Shown here piece after piece: positions 22,870-33,755 of a DNA stretch of 64,000 nucleotides. The stretch is from Nereocystis luetkeana (Eukaryota; Sar; Phaeophyceae; Laminariales; Laminariaceae). Location of the stretch: the NCBI GenBank assembly GCA_031213475.1, contig JARUPZ010000021.1:7757420-7821419 (forward strand), given 5' to 3'. The position numbers and the translations under genes were made by a program. Numbering within the stretch: the first letter of the stretch is position 1; each line of letters begins with the position of its first letter. The notes under the pieces are model-generated. The model was given only the letters and a program-made list of their open reading frames with translations, was not told the DNA's origin and made no database searches.

Positions 22870-24020
22870 AGCAGAAACGGAGCTTGCCCCTTCTCCTGCC
22901 TTCCTCACCTACGTCATGAATGCCCGTGACTTCCACAGTTCTGGGCGCTGAATGTGCCACTCCGAGATTCCTAAGGACACTAGTTGGGTGCCCCCCCCCC
23001 CCCCCCCCCCCCCGATTCTTCCGGAGTGCAACGCGACCTGCATGCGGTCTCTGCCGATGCTACTTATCATTAACCTCAACGCCACGACCGCGTTTGTTCT
23101 AATTAACCTTTCCACCCAAGCGAGGTTCTCCTAATCGTCTAGGGCGCTTCCGCTGGTAGCAGTAGGTATACATCCAGCATTTCCAACAGAGCTTGGAACG
23201 CTCCCATCAACTCTCCCCCCCGTCTCCTTCTCCTGCACGAGGCGCGTTCGCGGGATGGTGCACCCTGCCCTTTTCTTTGGGTCACAAATCGACGCAAGGA
23301 ACTTACGTGCACCCCTGTGGCGATCGATCTGCTCTCAAGCGCAACCTCCACTCCTTGAAGAAATAAATGCATTTATTTCCGCGTCAGACAAAACTCGGGA
23401 AGTACCTGACCATTTGCGTACGCCCACACCTCCGACGCTCTGCACAAATATATATATATGAGCCGGCGAGTCCCAACGACCTGACATACCCCCCCTCTTC
23501 CATACTCACGACTGCCCGTCGCCTTTCCGCAAGCATTGCACATGTCCAGTGCAATCTCTTCTGTTATTTCTTGGTAGACATACCGCGCGCAATGTGTATC
23601 CCGTTTCCCACTACGACGATCATGCAATGCGACAAAGGTAGCTCCCAGCCTGCGAACATCTTGTGGGAAACGTGAATCACTGCTCTGTACCCTCTGACTG
23701 TCAATTGCTGGTTATTATGCGCAAAACAACGAGATGTCATGGATTGGAGCACTTCGGTCAGCGCTGCATTCGGATCGTCGACCTTATGCTACCAAGGCCC
23801 TCTACCCTGCGCTGTTTTTGCTTTGCCCCAGGGGTTCCATTCTGTTTTTGCTCTGCCCCAGGTGTTCCATTCTGCTACGTAGTTATTCTGAGTACTCTCC
23901 CCAACAGAACCAGGCGCGAGCGTTTCGACCAATCTTGCCGCCTCTTGTTTTCTCCTTTGTTGTCCCCAGTTCCTGTGATAACGTGCGTGTACAGTATGCA
24001 TGTCATGAGTTAAGCGGGTC
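22870..24020 (-). pseudogene. DIRS-like tyrosine recombinase pseudogene
   Basis: Broken minus frames read, in order: APGSVGESTQNNYVAEWNTW (N-terminal SAM-like), QLTVRGYRAVIHVSHKMFAG, CRASEVWAYANGQVLPEFC (first catalytic Arg in RASE), FQALLEMLDVYLLLPAEAP and ALHSGRIGG (the HxxR pair). The final part is WKSRAFM-T-stop-VRKAGEGA, where the nucleophile Tyr codon has become TAG at 22909-22911. A 23-base C run (22991-23013) expands the Gly codons right after HSGRIGG. The recombinase would act in integrating DIRS-type retroelement circles. It lies downstream of an RT/RNase H on the same strand, as in DIRS elements. Confidence 0.75.
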
Positions 24021-24084
24021 AAGCGAGTTTCTCTGGTTCGTTGATCATGAGCGTCCACAAAATGTCGTCCTGTTATGTGAGACT

Positions 24085-24325
24085 GCGTTCTATGATAGAG
24101 GTACCCCCATTCCGATACAATATATTCTGAACGACGCGGTTCCCTAACCCAAAATCGTCGGAATGCCAAACTGCTCCAGCAAAATGACGGATTGCAAACG
24201 TGGGCCATAGAAATGTTCATCGGGATGTAATTTGATTTTTGCTGAAATCAGGTTTCGGGTGGGGCATGGAGCTCCTCATGTGAGGAGCCTCAGAAAATAC
24301 GGTGAACCCTCTTTGTCTGAAGTAC
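24085..24325. mobile_element. MITE-like element, family C, copy 2
   Basis: It starts GCGTTCTATGATAGAGGTAC and shares the interior GCTGAAATCAGGTTTCGGGT with 5500-5724. Its right end is decayed. It sits between the RNase H and tyrosine recombinase parts of the DIRS-like element. Confidence 0.6.
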
Positions 24326-24379
24326 AAATATAAAATGCCCGAACCCCGCGGGCCATTCAATTGATCGCGACAGTCGCTG

Positions 24380-26040
24380 GAGTGAGTGAACTCCCTGACC
24401 TTTTCTGCCAACATCGCCCGAGGCCACCGTGAAATCCCGTCAGCTAAAGAGTTATGCACGCCTGGAATATGTTTGCAGTGTGGTTCCATTCACTTGCGAG
24501 TTCACGGCGCCCGGGCACTCTCATGAATGAGTCAGAAGGTTATTTTTTCTTTGTCCCCATCGCTTCGAGACACCCACGATACAGCCATATAATCGCCACA
24601 CATCATACTCGGGACACCGGCCGCGTCTCATACTCGGGACACCTGCCGCGTTTGGCCTATCTACTACCCATTCGAGCATAGCCCACGCGGTCACAACCAA
24701 TCTCAATACCTCTAGGAGGTTGATTGTGATGATACAGATCAGCCGAAGATGGGCGTTTCTTTTTTGTTCTGCGCTTCTCTCGGCCGGCAAATCTCATCTC
24801 CAAAATACCTCCCTCTCAACGCAGAATCCTCATAATACCGCCTGAAACCTTGCGTCAGACAGATACTGCCTTTTGGCAGGTCGTTATATCGACGTGTAGC
24901 AGGGCGCGCTAAGCGCCTCTCCCTTCAGTAGCAGCTACGTAGTGATCTATCGTCTACTACTGCCAAAAGAGCAGGTCCGCACGAAAGTCTCGGCCAAGCT
25001 CTACCATGCGGTTCTGTTTCTGGCTAGCGCTCGCGTCGTGTAATTCGGTCTGTCGCAACAGCCTCCATACGCAATACCTGCCCGCTCGCAGTACGTACGT
25101 GAGGTTCCACAACTTCCCCGCCACGCTGAGAACGTCCCTCGCAGGTGCTCGCCTTCTGCTCAAGGGCCACTGGTCAAGCAGGAGCCATTTTGTGTAATTT
25201 GCCTTTTCTAGCGAAAACGAGATTATCATTGTGTCCGAATTGATATTGAACCCTTACTCGTCAATCAATCGTGGAGTCTCTGTTCGTACTATTCTCGGTC
25301 CTAAAATGGCCGATACCCCTTCCCCATCCCCTCCAAATGAGCCCACGTTATCCGACGCGAGGGAGGCCGATGCAATCAAGGCCGCCTTGCCGTCGTCTGA
25401 AAATTGTACCCTGATTAAGCGAGAGTCGTCTACGTACGTACGCGGTTGCGAAATATGGGCGGGAAATCTTTCCCGCGCTAGGCGCTCTGATTTTTGCGTG
25501 AGACGGAATCCCGCGTGGGTGTACACTCTTCTCGTCGATATACCACCTTAACATGGGCCATCATCATTTTTCTTTCGTCTAATAATAGCTAAATCGAGTT
25601 CAGAGTGCTGTTGCAGTGCGCGTGTTCATCCGCGGCCGACTTGACGCCTCATAAACCCGGAGATCCAGACCATCCGAAGGTTAATCGAAATTTAATCACA
25701 AGCAGATCCCCTACTGTGTAGCAAGAGTTGTGAGCTTGGTTGGGGTCGACCTGTACGTTACTGAAGGCGTCTGACTCATAGGCCTTACTCATCAGTATTC
25801 CCTCTAGATTCTGGAACATATTTCTCAGTATCACGTGTTCGTCAAGAAACTTGGTCAGCGCGTGTTCGTACAGGCATTCGGTGACGGTGCCAGGGTCAGT
25901 ATCTCCGTTGAGCCCACCTTTCTTCCCTCGACGCTGCTCATCAAACGATCAATCATTGGTGATCCTCACCTACCTACCTTATGTGCCACTACGGTCGCCA
26001 AAGGGGACACTCTTAGATTGGGGATTTCATGCTCAGCTGA
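24380..26040 (-). pseudogene. DIRS-like retroelement reverse transcriptase and RNase H pseudogene
   Basis: Read on the minus strand: EIPNLRVSPLATVVAHK near 26020, ESDAFSNVQVDPNQAHNSCY (motif A, Asp in DAFSNV) near 25760, FRLTFGWSGSPGL near 25670 and TYVDDSRLIRVQF (catalytic YVDD) near 25430. Next come ARDVLSVAGKLWNLTYVLRA near 25120, an RNase H region (NLLEVLRLVVTAWAMLEWVV) near 24700 and KHIPGVHNSLADGISRWP near 24440. Stops and frameshifts separate the pieces. The recombinase at 22870-24020 follows, giving the RT-RH-YR order of DIRS/Ngaro elements. If the recombinase were unrelated, a Ty3-like origin would remain possible. Confidence 0.75.
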
Positions 26041-26074
26041 TTTTTTTTATCAATAAGCACACCTATCGTCTCTT

Positions 26075-26430
26075 ACTTCTTCGCCGACTGTTTCCCCGAC
26101 CGCTGGGGAATGCTCGTTGACACCGTGGTGGTTTCCGTACTGTAATACGCAGCTCTAGATCTACGCCCGTCGCTGCTGCGTGTACAGGTGCCCCTTCGGT
26201 GACTATCATGACTAGTTCGTTGACTGCCCCGAACCCTTTCGAGTTTTCGAACTACCGTTGTATGTGCATGGGGTCTATCGGTGGGGCAACCAGAGATCCT
26301 CCTATTGCTCGAGCTACGTCTCCCACGACGCTTAGCTCATCTCGCACCACCGTTGTGTATATGTTGTCGAGCGTATACAGAAATGTTTCTCATTCTAGGG
26401 CGTCAACATCATTCTTTCCGAGTATTTCTG
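26075..26430 (-). repeat. Repeat shared with 1412-1790, upstream of the DIRS-like RT
   Basis: It matches the 1.5-1.79-kb copy but has an extra ~112 bp (26142-26253) between the two conserved blocks. Its position suggests the 5' or Gag region of the DIRS-like element. Confidence 0.6.
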
Positions 26431-26770
26431 TTTCTGCGTGCCATTGTTGCACCGTGCTGTCTGATAGTTTCCGACTACGCGAATCTCCATTAGGAATCCT
26501 TGAACGTGCTGACCCGATACTCTCCCGCCAGTAGGCCGAAACGAGCGTGGGTTCACCTGACTGCTGCAAGGGTGGCTGTTCGTGCCCTTGTTCCCATTGC
26601 CAAACTATGTGCGACGTCTGCGCTGCTGTGGTACTGAATGGGTGGACGGCCCTTCTGATTTGAGCCTTCCGCGGTATCGACACTGTATCGATTCGCGTGG
26701 AAGTGGGGTAATCCACCAAACATTGCTTACACCAAGCGCGAATCGCTGTGAGGTGTCCGGCGAGTCGCAT
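26390..26770 (-). pseudogene. Possible Gag-like open frame upstream of DIRS-like RT
   Basis: 126 codons in the element's orientation, containing AIRAWCKQCLVDYPTSTRID and IVWQWEQGHEQPPLQQ. I recognise no domain. Only position and orientation suggest Gag. From 26771 to 27076 nothing is recognisable. Confidence 0.3.
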
Positions 26771-27076
26771 GAAGGGTGATCTGCATCCTACTGAGAACCT
26801 CTTGTGAGGTGGATTTGCATATAAATGACAGCTTCAATGAATTTATAATATTTCTGGTGTATGCATTTCCACAGACAGCAATGGGAGTACTATGTAACTG
26901 CCTCTTAGGTGCCTTACCTTGAACACAACGTCATATGATCAATTCCCTTGTGCGGAGAAAATGTTCTTTACCTCGCACAAATGATCTAACTCCACAACCA
27001 GCTGTGGGCGACCGCCAAAAACCCCCCTAAAAAAACGGTACACTGGTTGTCTAGCTCACGTAGTGAGCGGCATCTG

Positions 27077-27728
27077 TTACAGTGCGGGGGGGGTATTTGT
27101 GTGAGGCTGGGTGTCACGAGTCTCCTGACAACAGGAATCCACGTGCGTGCTCAATGTGGCGGAGGGCGGGAGGGTGGGTGTGTTGGACATGCGAGGGTGG
27201 ATGGGACGAATGGTCTGGCTTGCTGCTGTCCTGTGCTCCCGCATGAATCGCCATCTCTTCTTGCCATACATTATCTTGCCAGGGCGCTGTCTCAAACTAC
27301 CTTCTGCTTGATTCACTGCTTTTGTTTCTCGGTACCAGACGCTCGCCGTGAAACAGGGCCGGCAAGCGTCATTCGAGGCTGGTAGCGGCTGACCTCCAAT
27401 GGTGCCGCCAGCCAACGGGGCCAACAGGCCGCCGGCAATAGCGACCCCGGGAGGTTCGTGAACCTGCAAAAGAAACTGAAGTCGCTGCTGCTGCTGCTAC
27501 GGATGCTGCTCCCGCTGCTGCGGGTGGGCCTGGATGTCTTCAAGAGATGTCCAAGCCAGCGATCGCGTGCTTGCTCGTCAACAACTGCTTCAGCACAGCC
27601 ATCATCGCCAACTCGGCTGGTGCTGCGGGAAGGCCCGGTCCTATGCCCGCGGCACCACCTTGGACAATGCCTCCGTCCGGTGCTCCGGAGCCAGGCAGGC
27701 CAACTTCTTCACCTTGCTCACCTCCCAT
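27077..27728 (-). pseudogene. Unrecognised Gln/Pro-rich coding-like remnant
   Basis: Linked minus frames give LAMMAVLKQLLTSKHAIAGL, then a Gln-rich stretch over a CTG run at 27485-27520, then VHEPPGVAIAGGLLAPLAGG. The pattern is like the variable N-terminus of a retroelement Gag or a transposon ORF1. There are no catalytic or zinc motifs. Confidence 0.25.
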
Positions 27729-27834
27729 ATATATCCAGAGGGGCGGTCTCGCCCCCTACCACGTCCAGCGGCGCGTACTCACCTCCCTCGTGGGGGGAAT
27801 GCTTGTCGGCCATGCCCAGCGAGTCGTTCAATTG

Positions 27835-28024
27835 ACTGGGCACACTATTAACAGTTTCGGGGTTTGCTACGACCTATCGTTGTTGCCGCAGCTGCCGTCT
27901 AAGCCCAAGCACCTCTAGTGACTAGACGCTTTCGGCTGTCATCTGATCTCGCCTCATCTAACCACCCTTCCATCTTCTCCGAATTCCAAAACGCCTCCAC
28001 AAAGTCCACCTCCCCACGGAAAAT
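27835..28024. repeat. Partial dispersed copy of the 21.5-22.8-kb tandem unit
   Basis: It shares TTGACTGGGCACAC..., TTGTTGCCGCAGCTGCCGTC, CCTCATCTAACC and CGCCTCCACAAAGTCCACCT with that unit, in the same order. Confidence 0.7.
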
Positions 28025-28310
28025 TACATTATTCTTTTATTTTGTTTTTCTTAGTTTTTATTTTCATTCTCATATCATGCTTTATGTAGTGCCTGCCGTA
28101 TGATGACACGGACGGGATGAGGTTGTCTACTCCTCTGCTTACTGCATACGAAACAATGAACTGCTGCCTGTAGTGGTAATATATCTTCTGCGGCGTAGTT
28201 GTGTGACCACATAACATGCACCAGATATCTCTCCAGGACACTGGTCGTGGTGGATGTGGACGGTTAGAAAGAACGAAAAAGAGTGCGATGAACACATACA
28301 CGATGGGCAC
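28025..28310 (+). mobile_element. LINE family 1, 3'-end fragment
   Basis: It matches the end of the 3' UTR in order: the T-rich stretch, GTAGTGCCTGCCGTATGATG, TGCTTACTGCATACG, GCGGCGTAGTTGTGTGACCA, GGTTAGAAAGAACG and a decayed CA tail. Confidence 0.7.
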
Positions 28311-28625
28311 ACACGGCATTTATTTCGTCTGCATCACCCCGCGTCGAGTTGATATTAGGTTCGTGTTGAGCAAGCAGTTCCGTGAGGAGGATAGCCGAGA
28401 AGCTTCCAAGCTGTCAACGAGCGGGGGAGCGCAGGAAAAACACACTTGTCTCTCTCCCACCGTGGGGAAACAACTTAAGCCTGGTTACTCTCTGCAGGTC
28501 CAGGTGGGAGCTCGTATTACAATGTGAGCCCGGATCGTTAGGTTGGTAGGCTGTTGAGGTGTTTATCCTCCTTTCTTTGGGGATCAAGGTACAGGCGAAG
28601 ACCCAACCCACCCCTTACCCCCTCG

Positions 28626-28654
28626 CCCTAATCCTAACCCTAACACTAACCCTG
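28626..28654. repeat. Interstitial telomere-like CCCTAA tract
   Basis: Five imperfect CCCTAA units (CCCTAATCCTAACCCTAACA and on). They lie within a 109-codon open frame (28559-28888) that is otherwise unrecognised. Confidence 0.65.
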
Positions 28655-28957
28655 ACTCCAAACCGCACCGAAGACGGAGAAACACTGGCAATAAACAAAC
28701 GTGTCTGCGACCCGTTTGTTTGCATCGAACTAAGGAATTTCACAATCATTGCAGACGACGATTCCCAAGTGCAGACCGCACTACGCTATGTTTCGGTCAA
28801 AAACAGTCCTGAAGGTCCGACTTTAGAAACTGATTGTAAAATCTACACCCAAGTTGAGCCCGTGGTACCTCTACCTCACGGCAAATGAACCAAATCAGAT
28901 TTTCGGGGCCACACACTTGATGTGTTTAAGGCACAATAACTGCAAAAAAAAACTTTG

Positions 28958-28966
28958 TACCTGGTA
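28958..28966. repeat. TACCTGGTA motif
   Basis: An exact member of the micro-insertion class in unannotated sequence. There is no empty paralogue in the window. Confidence 0.45.
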
Positions 28967-29309
28967 TAATAGACAAATTATCGCTCGTAACGCGCGTTTT
29001 TGACTTGGTTTTAGTATTACCCGATTTCGACCCAAATGTATCACGTATACCTGATTTCGGCAACACAGCTGTTTAGGGCCTATCTTATCGAATATTTTTT
29101 CTTCGTTGTGTTTGGCCTTTCAAATTCAATTTTCATCCGATTGGGCGAAGAGTGAATCACCAAGGCAAGCAGGAATTCTCAAGCTCAAGGCAAAAAAAAT
29201 GAATGAATTTCAGTTGAAAGCCTTTTGGGAGTTTATCGCGTGATATTTTTTTGTATTCCAATTAAAATGTAGCATTTTTTGGAGTTGATCAGACTTGATG
29301 TACGGGGTG

Positions 29310-29330
29310 CCCCCCCCCCCCCCCCCCCCC
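29310..29330. repeat. C21 homopolymer
   Basis: It follows ACGGGGTG. Similar GGGTG-C(n) contexts occur at 22991-23013 (C23). The flanks (28890-29309 and 29331-30498) hold nothing recognisable. Confidence 0.8.
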
Positions 29331-30498
29331 ATTGCGAGTGTCAGACAAGCGATTCACCCTGCACTTCCCTTTCGATATTTGACCTGAATAGTTCGGTTAG
29401 GCGTACTTATCAAGGGTTTTGAGAACCCTCAAAAGTGACCAGCGGACAGGCGCAAGTTTCGCGATATATCTGCTTGCTGGGTTCCCGCATAGATAGGGCG
29501 TACAGCCAAACAGCGAGAGGGTTACTGACGTCTGCAGGTGGCACGGTCGGTCGTAGTGCATTTGACAGGTGACGGGTATATAATAAGACGTACACGAAAT
29601 ATGTCCACGTGTAGAAGCCTGCGCCCTTTGCAGGTGAGACGAAAACAGCATGTATGTATGTGTGTACGTCGAAAATACTACACAGCGAGCGGTAAAAAAC
29701 ATAACAGGTATCCTATAATAATACTCGGTACAGAGAAAGATACAGGATTTTGATGATGCTTTCCTGTTGTTACGCAATGCGCGCTGAGCGCACCAAAAGG
29801 GACTCTGCGCACAGCCCATTCATGTTCTTGTTCCGTGTTGCATTTATTTGACATTGATTGATAGTTCCGCATGTGCATTACCAAAGAACATGACAAGGCT
29901 ACCCAAAACGAAACCAGTAATTGCCATATATATACCAGACACGTCAGTCCGTCCGTTTAAAAAACGAAAGGATCACCTTTTCAACACGACCCACTCACCC
30001 ACGGTGGAAGAGGAAAGGGAGGGGAGGAACCCCAACAAGATAATATAATAAAGGGCCTCAAAAAGTCCTACTTCCCGCACCCTCTACATCGACCTTTCCT
30101 GAAAAAAAATAATCTAAAAGGCCACTTGACCTACGTTTTTGCGGTTGGGCGGCTTGAAAGCACGAAGAAATCACGTCAAATTGAAACTCGCGAACAGTTC
30201 GCTCGTTCAAGCCACATACCAAGTGAAAAACAGACAAGATCCACCCGCTACGAACAAGACACAGCCAGCCGTATCTGCGTGGGGTAAAACGGCAAATGGC
30301 TCTACGCGCAGAAAAACTCAGCGGGGGGCTGTTGTTGCTACTACTACAGTATTACTGCTATGCGAGAAGGGTATGTATGTGTGTGCCGCGATTGAGGTGG
30401 GTTCGATCGCATCTAGGGGGGTGGTGACGTGCTGTGACAGAAAACCCTTACTCCGAAAGGTCTCAAGAAGTACAACACCCGCACTGTAGAGGGGTGAG

Positions 30499-30741
30499 GC
30501 GTCCTACGATAGACGTTCACCCTAATTTTTCTGAGGCTCCTCACCTACTTAAGGAGCTTCATACCTTCTCCGAAAACTGACTCCGGCAAATATCAACATG
30601 CAACGCGGCGAATAATCCCATGGACCGAGTCTACAAAACCTTTTTTTCGAATTCAAGATTGACATTCCGACGATTTGGGCTCAAGGAACCCCGCCTTTCA
30701 GAAACAAAAGAGCGGAAATGTGCTACCTCTATCGTAGAACG
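30499..30741. mobile_element. MITE-like element, family C, copy 3 (inverted)
   Basis: The ends GCGTCCTACGATAGACG and CCTCTATCGTAGAACG are inverted repeats. The interior matches 24085-24325 as the reverse complement. Just after it, CGCACTATAG-type words repeat four times to about 30860. Confidence 0.65.
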
Positions 30742-31026
30742 GGTCGGTGCCCTTAATATTTTGCTGCACCCGCACTATAGAAGGGTCTATGTTGTGCTAA
30801 GCACTTTTACTCGCACTATACCGGCGACCCGCACGATATAAGCGCACTATAGAGGGGGCCCTACTGTAGCATGTTCATGGTGGGGCAACACCCCCGGTGG
30901 GGTCTATGGTGATTCTCGGCCGCTTCATGGTCTACGACCGAGGCGATCAAACACGAATCTCAACGAGAGGCGATCTGAGCAATAGCCGCGCCCACGCCAA
31001 GAGACCATAGCTCATCGCACCCCGGC

Positions 31027-31397
31027 CTAGGCGCCCAGAAAAAAACATGGCGGCCGTACGCTATTTTTTTTCGGCCTGCTCGATCGGCCAACCGTCACGA
31101 AAACGGAGGCAACGAGCAAAAATTCAGACGACACGTTCGTGACTTCGACAACTGCATCACCGCTGTGATGTACGGCACGCAGCGCTTGAGGGCCCCCTCC
31201 GCCTACCGAAGACACCCTAAAAGTGATAGCTTGCTATCCTGCGCCACCAAAATAAAAAAGGCTGGCGGCGACGCGCACGCGACAATAAAAGCCTTCGCTC
31301 TCGTCTCAAACTCGTCGCTGTTCGTCGGCTGGGCGTTGTAGGACGTGGTGCGATATTCCACGTTTTCCGGAAAGATTTCTTGTTCCACAAGTATCAC
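31027..31397 (-). CDS. Two adjacent unrecognised open frames, possible exon remnants
   Basis: The upstream frame is 64 codons (YRTTSYNAQPTNSDEFETRA...) and ends in a TAG. The next, 62 codons, begins MSSVGGGGPQALRAVHHSGD. Both read like coding sequence, and a short intron between them is conceivable (an AG lies at the start of the second). No domain is recognised. They could be a retroelement remnant. Confidence 0.2.
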
Positions 31398-31641
31398 ACC
31401 TTGTTTCCAGGTAGGATATAAACAAACTCGGTTTTTTGGTAATTATATTATAATTCCATAAAATTAAAAGAAATATTTCTCAATTACGATATTTTTCGTC
31501 CTCCGTTAAGACGGGCCCTTAAGATAACATCGACGATGTTCTGGACAGATAGGGCGTAGTCGCAGTCGTTGTCCCTCTCCCCCCCTGCTTGTCGATTTGC
31601 ATCGAATACTGCTACCCCACGCTCTCGAGCTTTCCGTTTAA

Positions 31642-31734
31642 CCCATTTAGAACTGCATGCGGTGCCGTTTTGGGGACAAACCGCACAAATTCCAAGTAAA
31701 TTGTCCACTAAACCGGACTGCGATCCTCAAAGGT
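31642..31734. mobile_element. piggyBac-like MITE, family B, copy 1
   Basis: TTAA lies at both borders (31638-31641 and 31735-31738). The ends are CCCATTTAGAAC and an inverse CAAAGG, with an inner inverted pair GCCGTTTTGGGGACAAA versus TTGTCCACTAAACCGGACTG. TTAA borders and CC-starting ends fit piggyBac-type MITEs. Confidence 0.75.
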
Positions 31735-32182
31735 TTAAGAGTATGAGTTCGGTGAGAAGACTCGATCGAACCCAAGACGTCGCCCTTGATCATAGGCAAG
31801 CGGAGCATTTCTTTTACCCTTTTTAGTTTGCCTGTGTTATTATGGTATCACTTATTGTTGTATTCTTCATCATCAGTTGTTTTTGTAGGTAGTGACATAG
31901 TACTCAGCTCGTTCCATCGTGTGCGACATTCCCTGCTGAGCACCACATTTTGTTTTTTCAGTCTATTTGTCTACGTCGTTTTTCTTTGTTTTGTTCACTT
32001 TTTTACTTTTTCTTTTTATCAACATTTTGTACGTATTTCGTACCTCCAGTATGCGGACACGGCATTGGACTGCTGTCTATCTACCTGCTTGCTGCTTACG
32101 GCAACAACGGGGTAATGGTACTGCTGTGGTGTAGTTTTGTAACCACATACAATATGCCCTGGTATATAGTAAGAACAACTGG

Positions 32183-32191
32183 TACCAGGTA
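32183..32191. repeat. TACCAGGTA micro-insertion in LINE family 1 UTR
   Basis: The intact copy reads GAACTTGTATCTCTTCTAGG (TA at 45969-45970). Here the same place reads AACTGG-TACCAGGTA-TCTCGGTAGG. Confidence 0.7.
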
Positions 32192-32264
32192 TCTCGGTAG
32201 GATGAACGGATCGGCACGGACACTGGCTGTGGATGATGTCGATCGACGGCTACTAGAAGGAACG

Positions 32265-32356
32265 GGATTTAGTACGGCAGTCCCTTCTGGGAGATAAACT
32301 ACTTCTTATTTCAGGGGATTGTGCCCTTATTCCGGGAGGCTGCATTTCTAAAAGGG
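32265..32356. mobile_element. piggyBac-like MITE, family B, copy 2, in a LINE tail
   Basis: TTTAGTACGGCAGTCCC and an inverse ending CTAAAAGGG border it, with TTAA following at 32357-32360. The intact LINE tail reads ACGGTTTAATGTGAAG, so its TTAA is the empty site. The left TTAA has decayed to GATTTA. Confidence 0.7.
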
Positions 32357-32382
32357 TTAAATGTGAACAACACACACACATG

Positions 32383-32730
32383 CGGTCGCCCCGGTGGTTC
32401 AAGTGGTTAACCTCGAATTCTACTTGTGTTTGAATCCTGGGTTCGAGCCCCAGGTGGGTCGGACATTTGACTTATATGCAAAAATAAAACCAAAGGGATT
32501 CAATTGTTGAGAGCGCCTTGCAGCGTGGGTAGGCACAATTCGATGCGAGTCGACGAGGGAAGAAAATGCTGAAATCTTCTCGCGATAAAAAATGAAGGCA
32601 CGTACCGTAGCGGGAAGGGGGTAGAAGAGCCTGCTATGTGGCCCCGGATCTGAGTTACGAGTTGGAAGGAGAGAGAGGAGAAGATGTGCGAAGATAATAA
32701 ATTGGATGGAAAAAAAACAACAAAAAAAAA
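32383..32730 (+). mobile_element. SINE family 2, copy a (tRNA-like head, plus strand)
   Basis: The head is CGGTCGCCCCGGTGGTTCAA followed by GGGTTCGAGCCCCAGGTGG, a B box inside a T-arm-like stem. The body contains AATTCGATGCGAGTCGACGA, AATGCTGAA and AAAATGAAGGCACGTACCG, and the tail is A-rich. An inverted copy lies at 33756-34094. The body core resembles that of SINE family 1 although the heads differ. Confidence 0.75.
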
Positions 32731-32827
32731 TACACACACACAATGACATTCACACTACAACATAATGAAATATTTTGAAAAAAAGGGTGTTCTTATGTAT
32801 GTATATAGTTTGTTCAGACGATGTTAA

Positions 32828-32915
32828 CCCCTTTAGTACCGCAGTCCCCATTTGGGGACAAACCAAAGAAATTCCGAGTTTTTTTCCCCCAAAACGGGGC
32901 CGGGGTACTAAAAGG
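32828..32915. mobile_element. piggyBac-like MITE, family B, copy 3
   Basis: TTAA at 32824-32827, then CCCCTTTAGTACCGCAGTCC. The right end is GGGTACTAAAAGG, with its TTAA lost. The interior carries the TTTGGGGACAAA block. Confidence 0.7.
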
Positions 32916-33019
32916 CCATATATATTTCGTCTTCTCTCTCCTTGCTGTAATTTTCTCTTTTCGCTGATCCTCTCTCTGATTTTCATGCTACTTACTACTT
33001 ATCTTCCTTTTTTTTTTTT

Positions 33020-33755
33020 TTTGGTAAGGAGTCGTGACGTGGCGTTTGTCGGAGGACAAACCAGCTTTACGTGCGTCGCATTGTCCAATACCGGGGGGGC
33101 GGGCATAGTCGACGAATGCCGAAGGACGGGGACGGCAGTCAGGGTGATAAGGTACAAGGCGGCCATGCTACTCGTAGGACAAATTGTTGCCGCTACCTGG
33201 AGGATGCTTTGTGCTTTTTTGGTTCACCTGTTCATTGTTCTCTCGATTCCTATTAATAGTCTTGCTCTGTTTTACAGGTAGTGTTTTTTTTTTTCAAGCT
33301 TGTTATTTTCTAATGTGCGCCACATCCGCCGCGGGAGGGGGGGGGCACCACGGAAGATTGTTTCTTCTGTGTTTTTCGTCTTCTTATTAAATTTTGGTCT
33401 GCCCTCTTTTATTATGAGTTTTTCTTTGTTTCCGGTCGTTTCTCTACTTCATAGAATGTATGTCGTGCCTGTGGTATTCAGAACGATGACATGGAATTGC
33501 ATTGCCCACTGCTGTGCTTCATACGTTCTACGGTACATACAAAACCCCATATGATTCCCTTTTTTTCGTCAACATTTGGTCCTATTAACTTTGGCCCCCC
33601 GTACTAGTATCTCTCTGTGGCGTTGCCTCATGACACTTCATCTATCTGTACGAGTATCTATTTTAGGATTGATTGAAGAATCGGCGCGGGCACTGGATGT
33701 GCTCGATGTGTTTGTTCTTGACCTTAATGAAAACCGTTCTTCCTATCGGTCGACA
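33020..33755 (+). mobile_element. LINE family 1, 3' UTR fragment
   Basis: It follows the UTR from GGAGTCGTGACGTGGCG through GGGCATAGTCGACGAATGC, GCTACCTGGAGGATGCTTTG and the G-run before CACCACGGAAGATTGTTTC to GGATTGATTGAAGAATC. It carries TATTAATA at 33251-33258 and a decayed MITE A near 33535-33603. Its end is cut by an inverted SINE. Confidence 0.7.
33535..33603. mobile_element. TA-flanked MITE, family A, decayed copy
   Basis: The right end CCTATTAACTTTGGCCCCCC-GTAC is followed by TA-GTATCTCT, the family 1 UTR sequence after ACG-TA. The left end is unrecognisable. Confidence 0.55.

Larger units (their letters stand above)
31900..32380 (+). mobile_element. LINE family 1, 3'-end fragment with nested MITE
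   Basis: The UTR order is kept: TATGCGGACACGGCATTGGA, GTGTAGTTTTGTAACCACAT, GGATCGGCACGGACACTGG and the CA tail at 32369-32380. TACCAGGTA is inserted at 32183-32191, and a family B MITE lies just before the tail. Confidence 0.65.

Noticed and set aside
32383-32470. Functional tRNA gene
   Set aside because: The B box is good, but the sequence continues into a SINE body with an A tail and has an inverted copy nearby; the acceptor stem does not pair convincingly.
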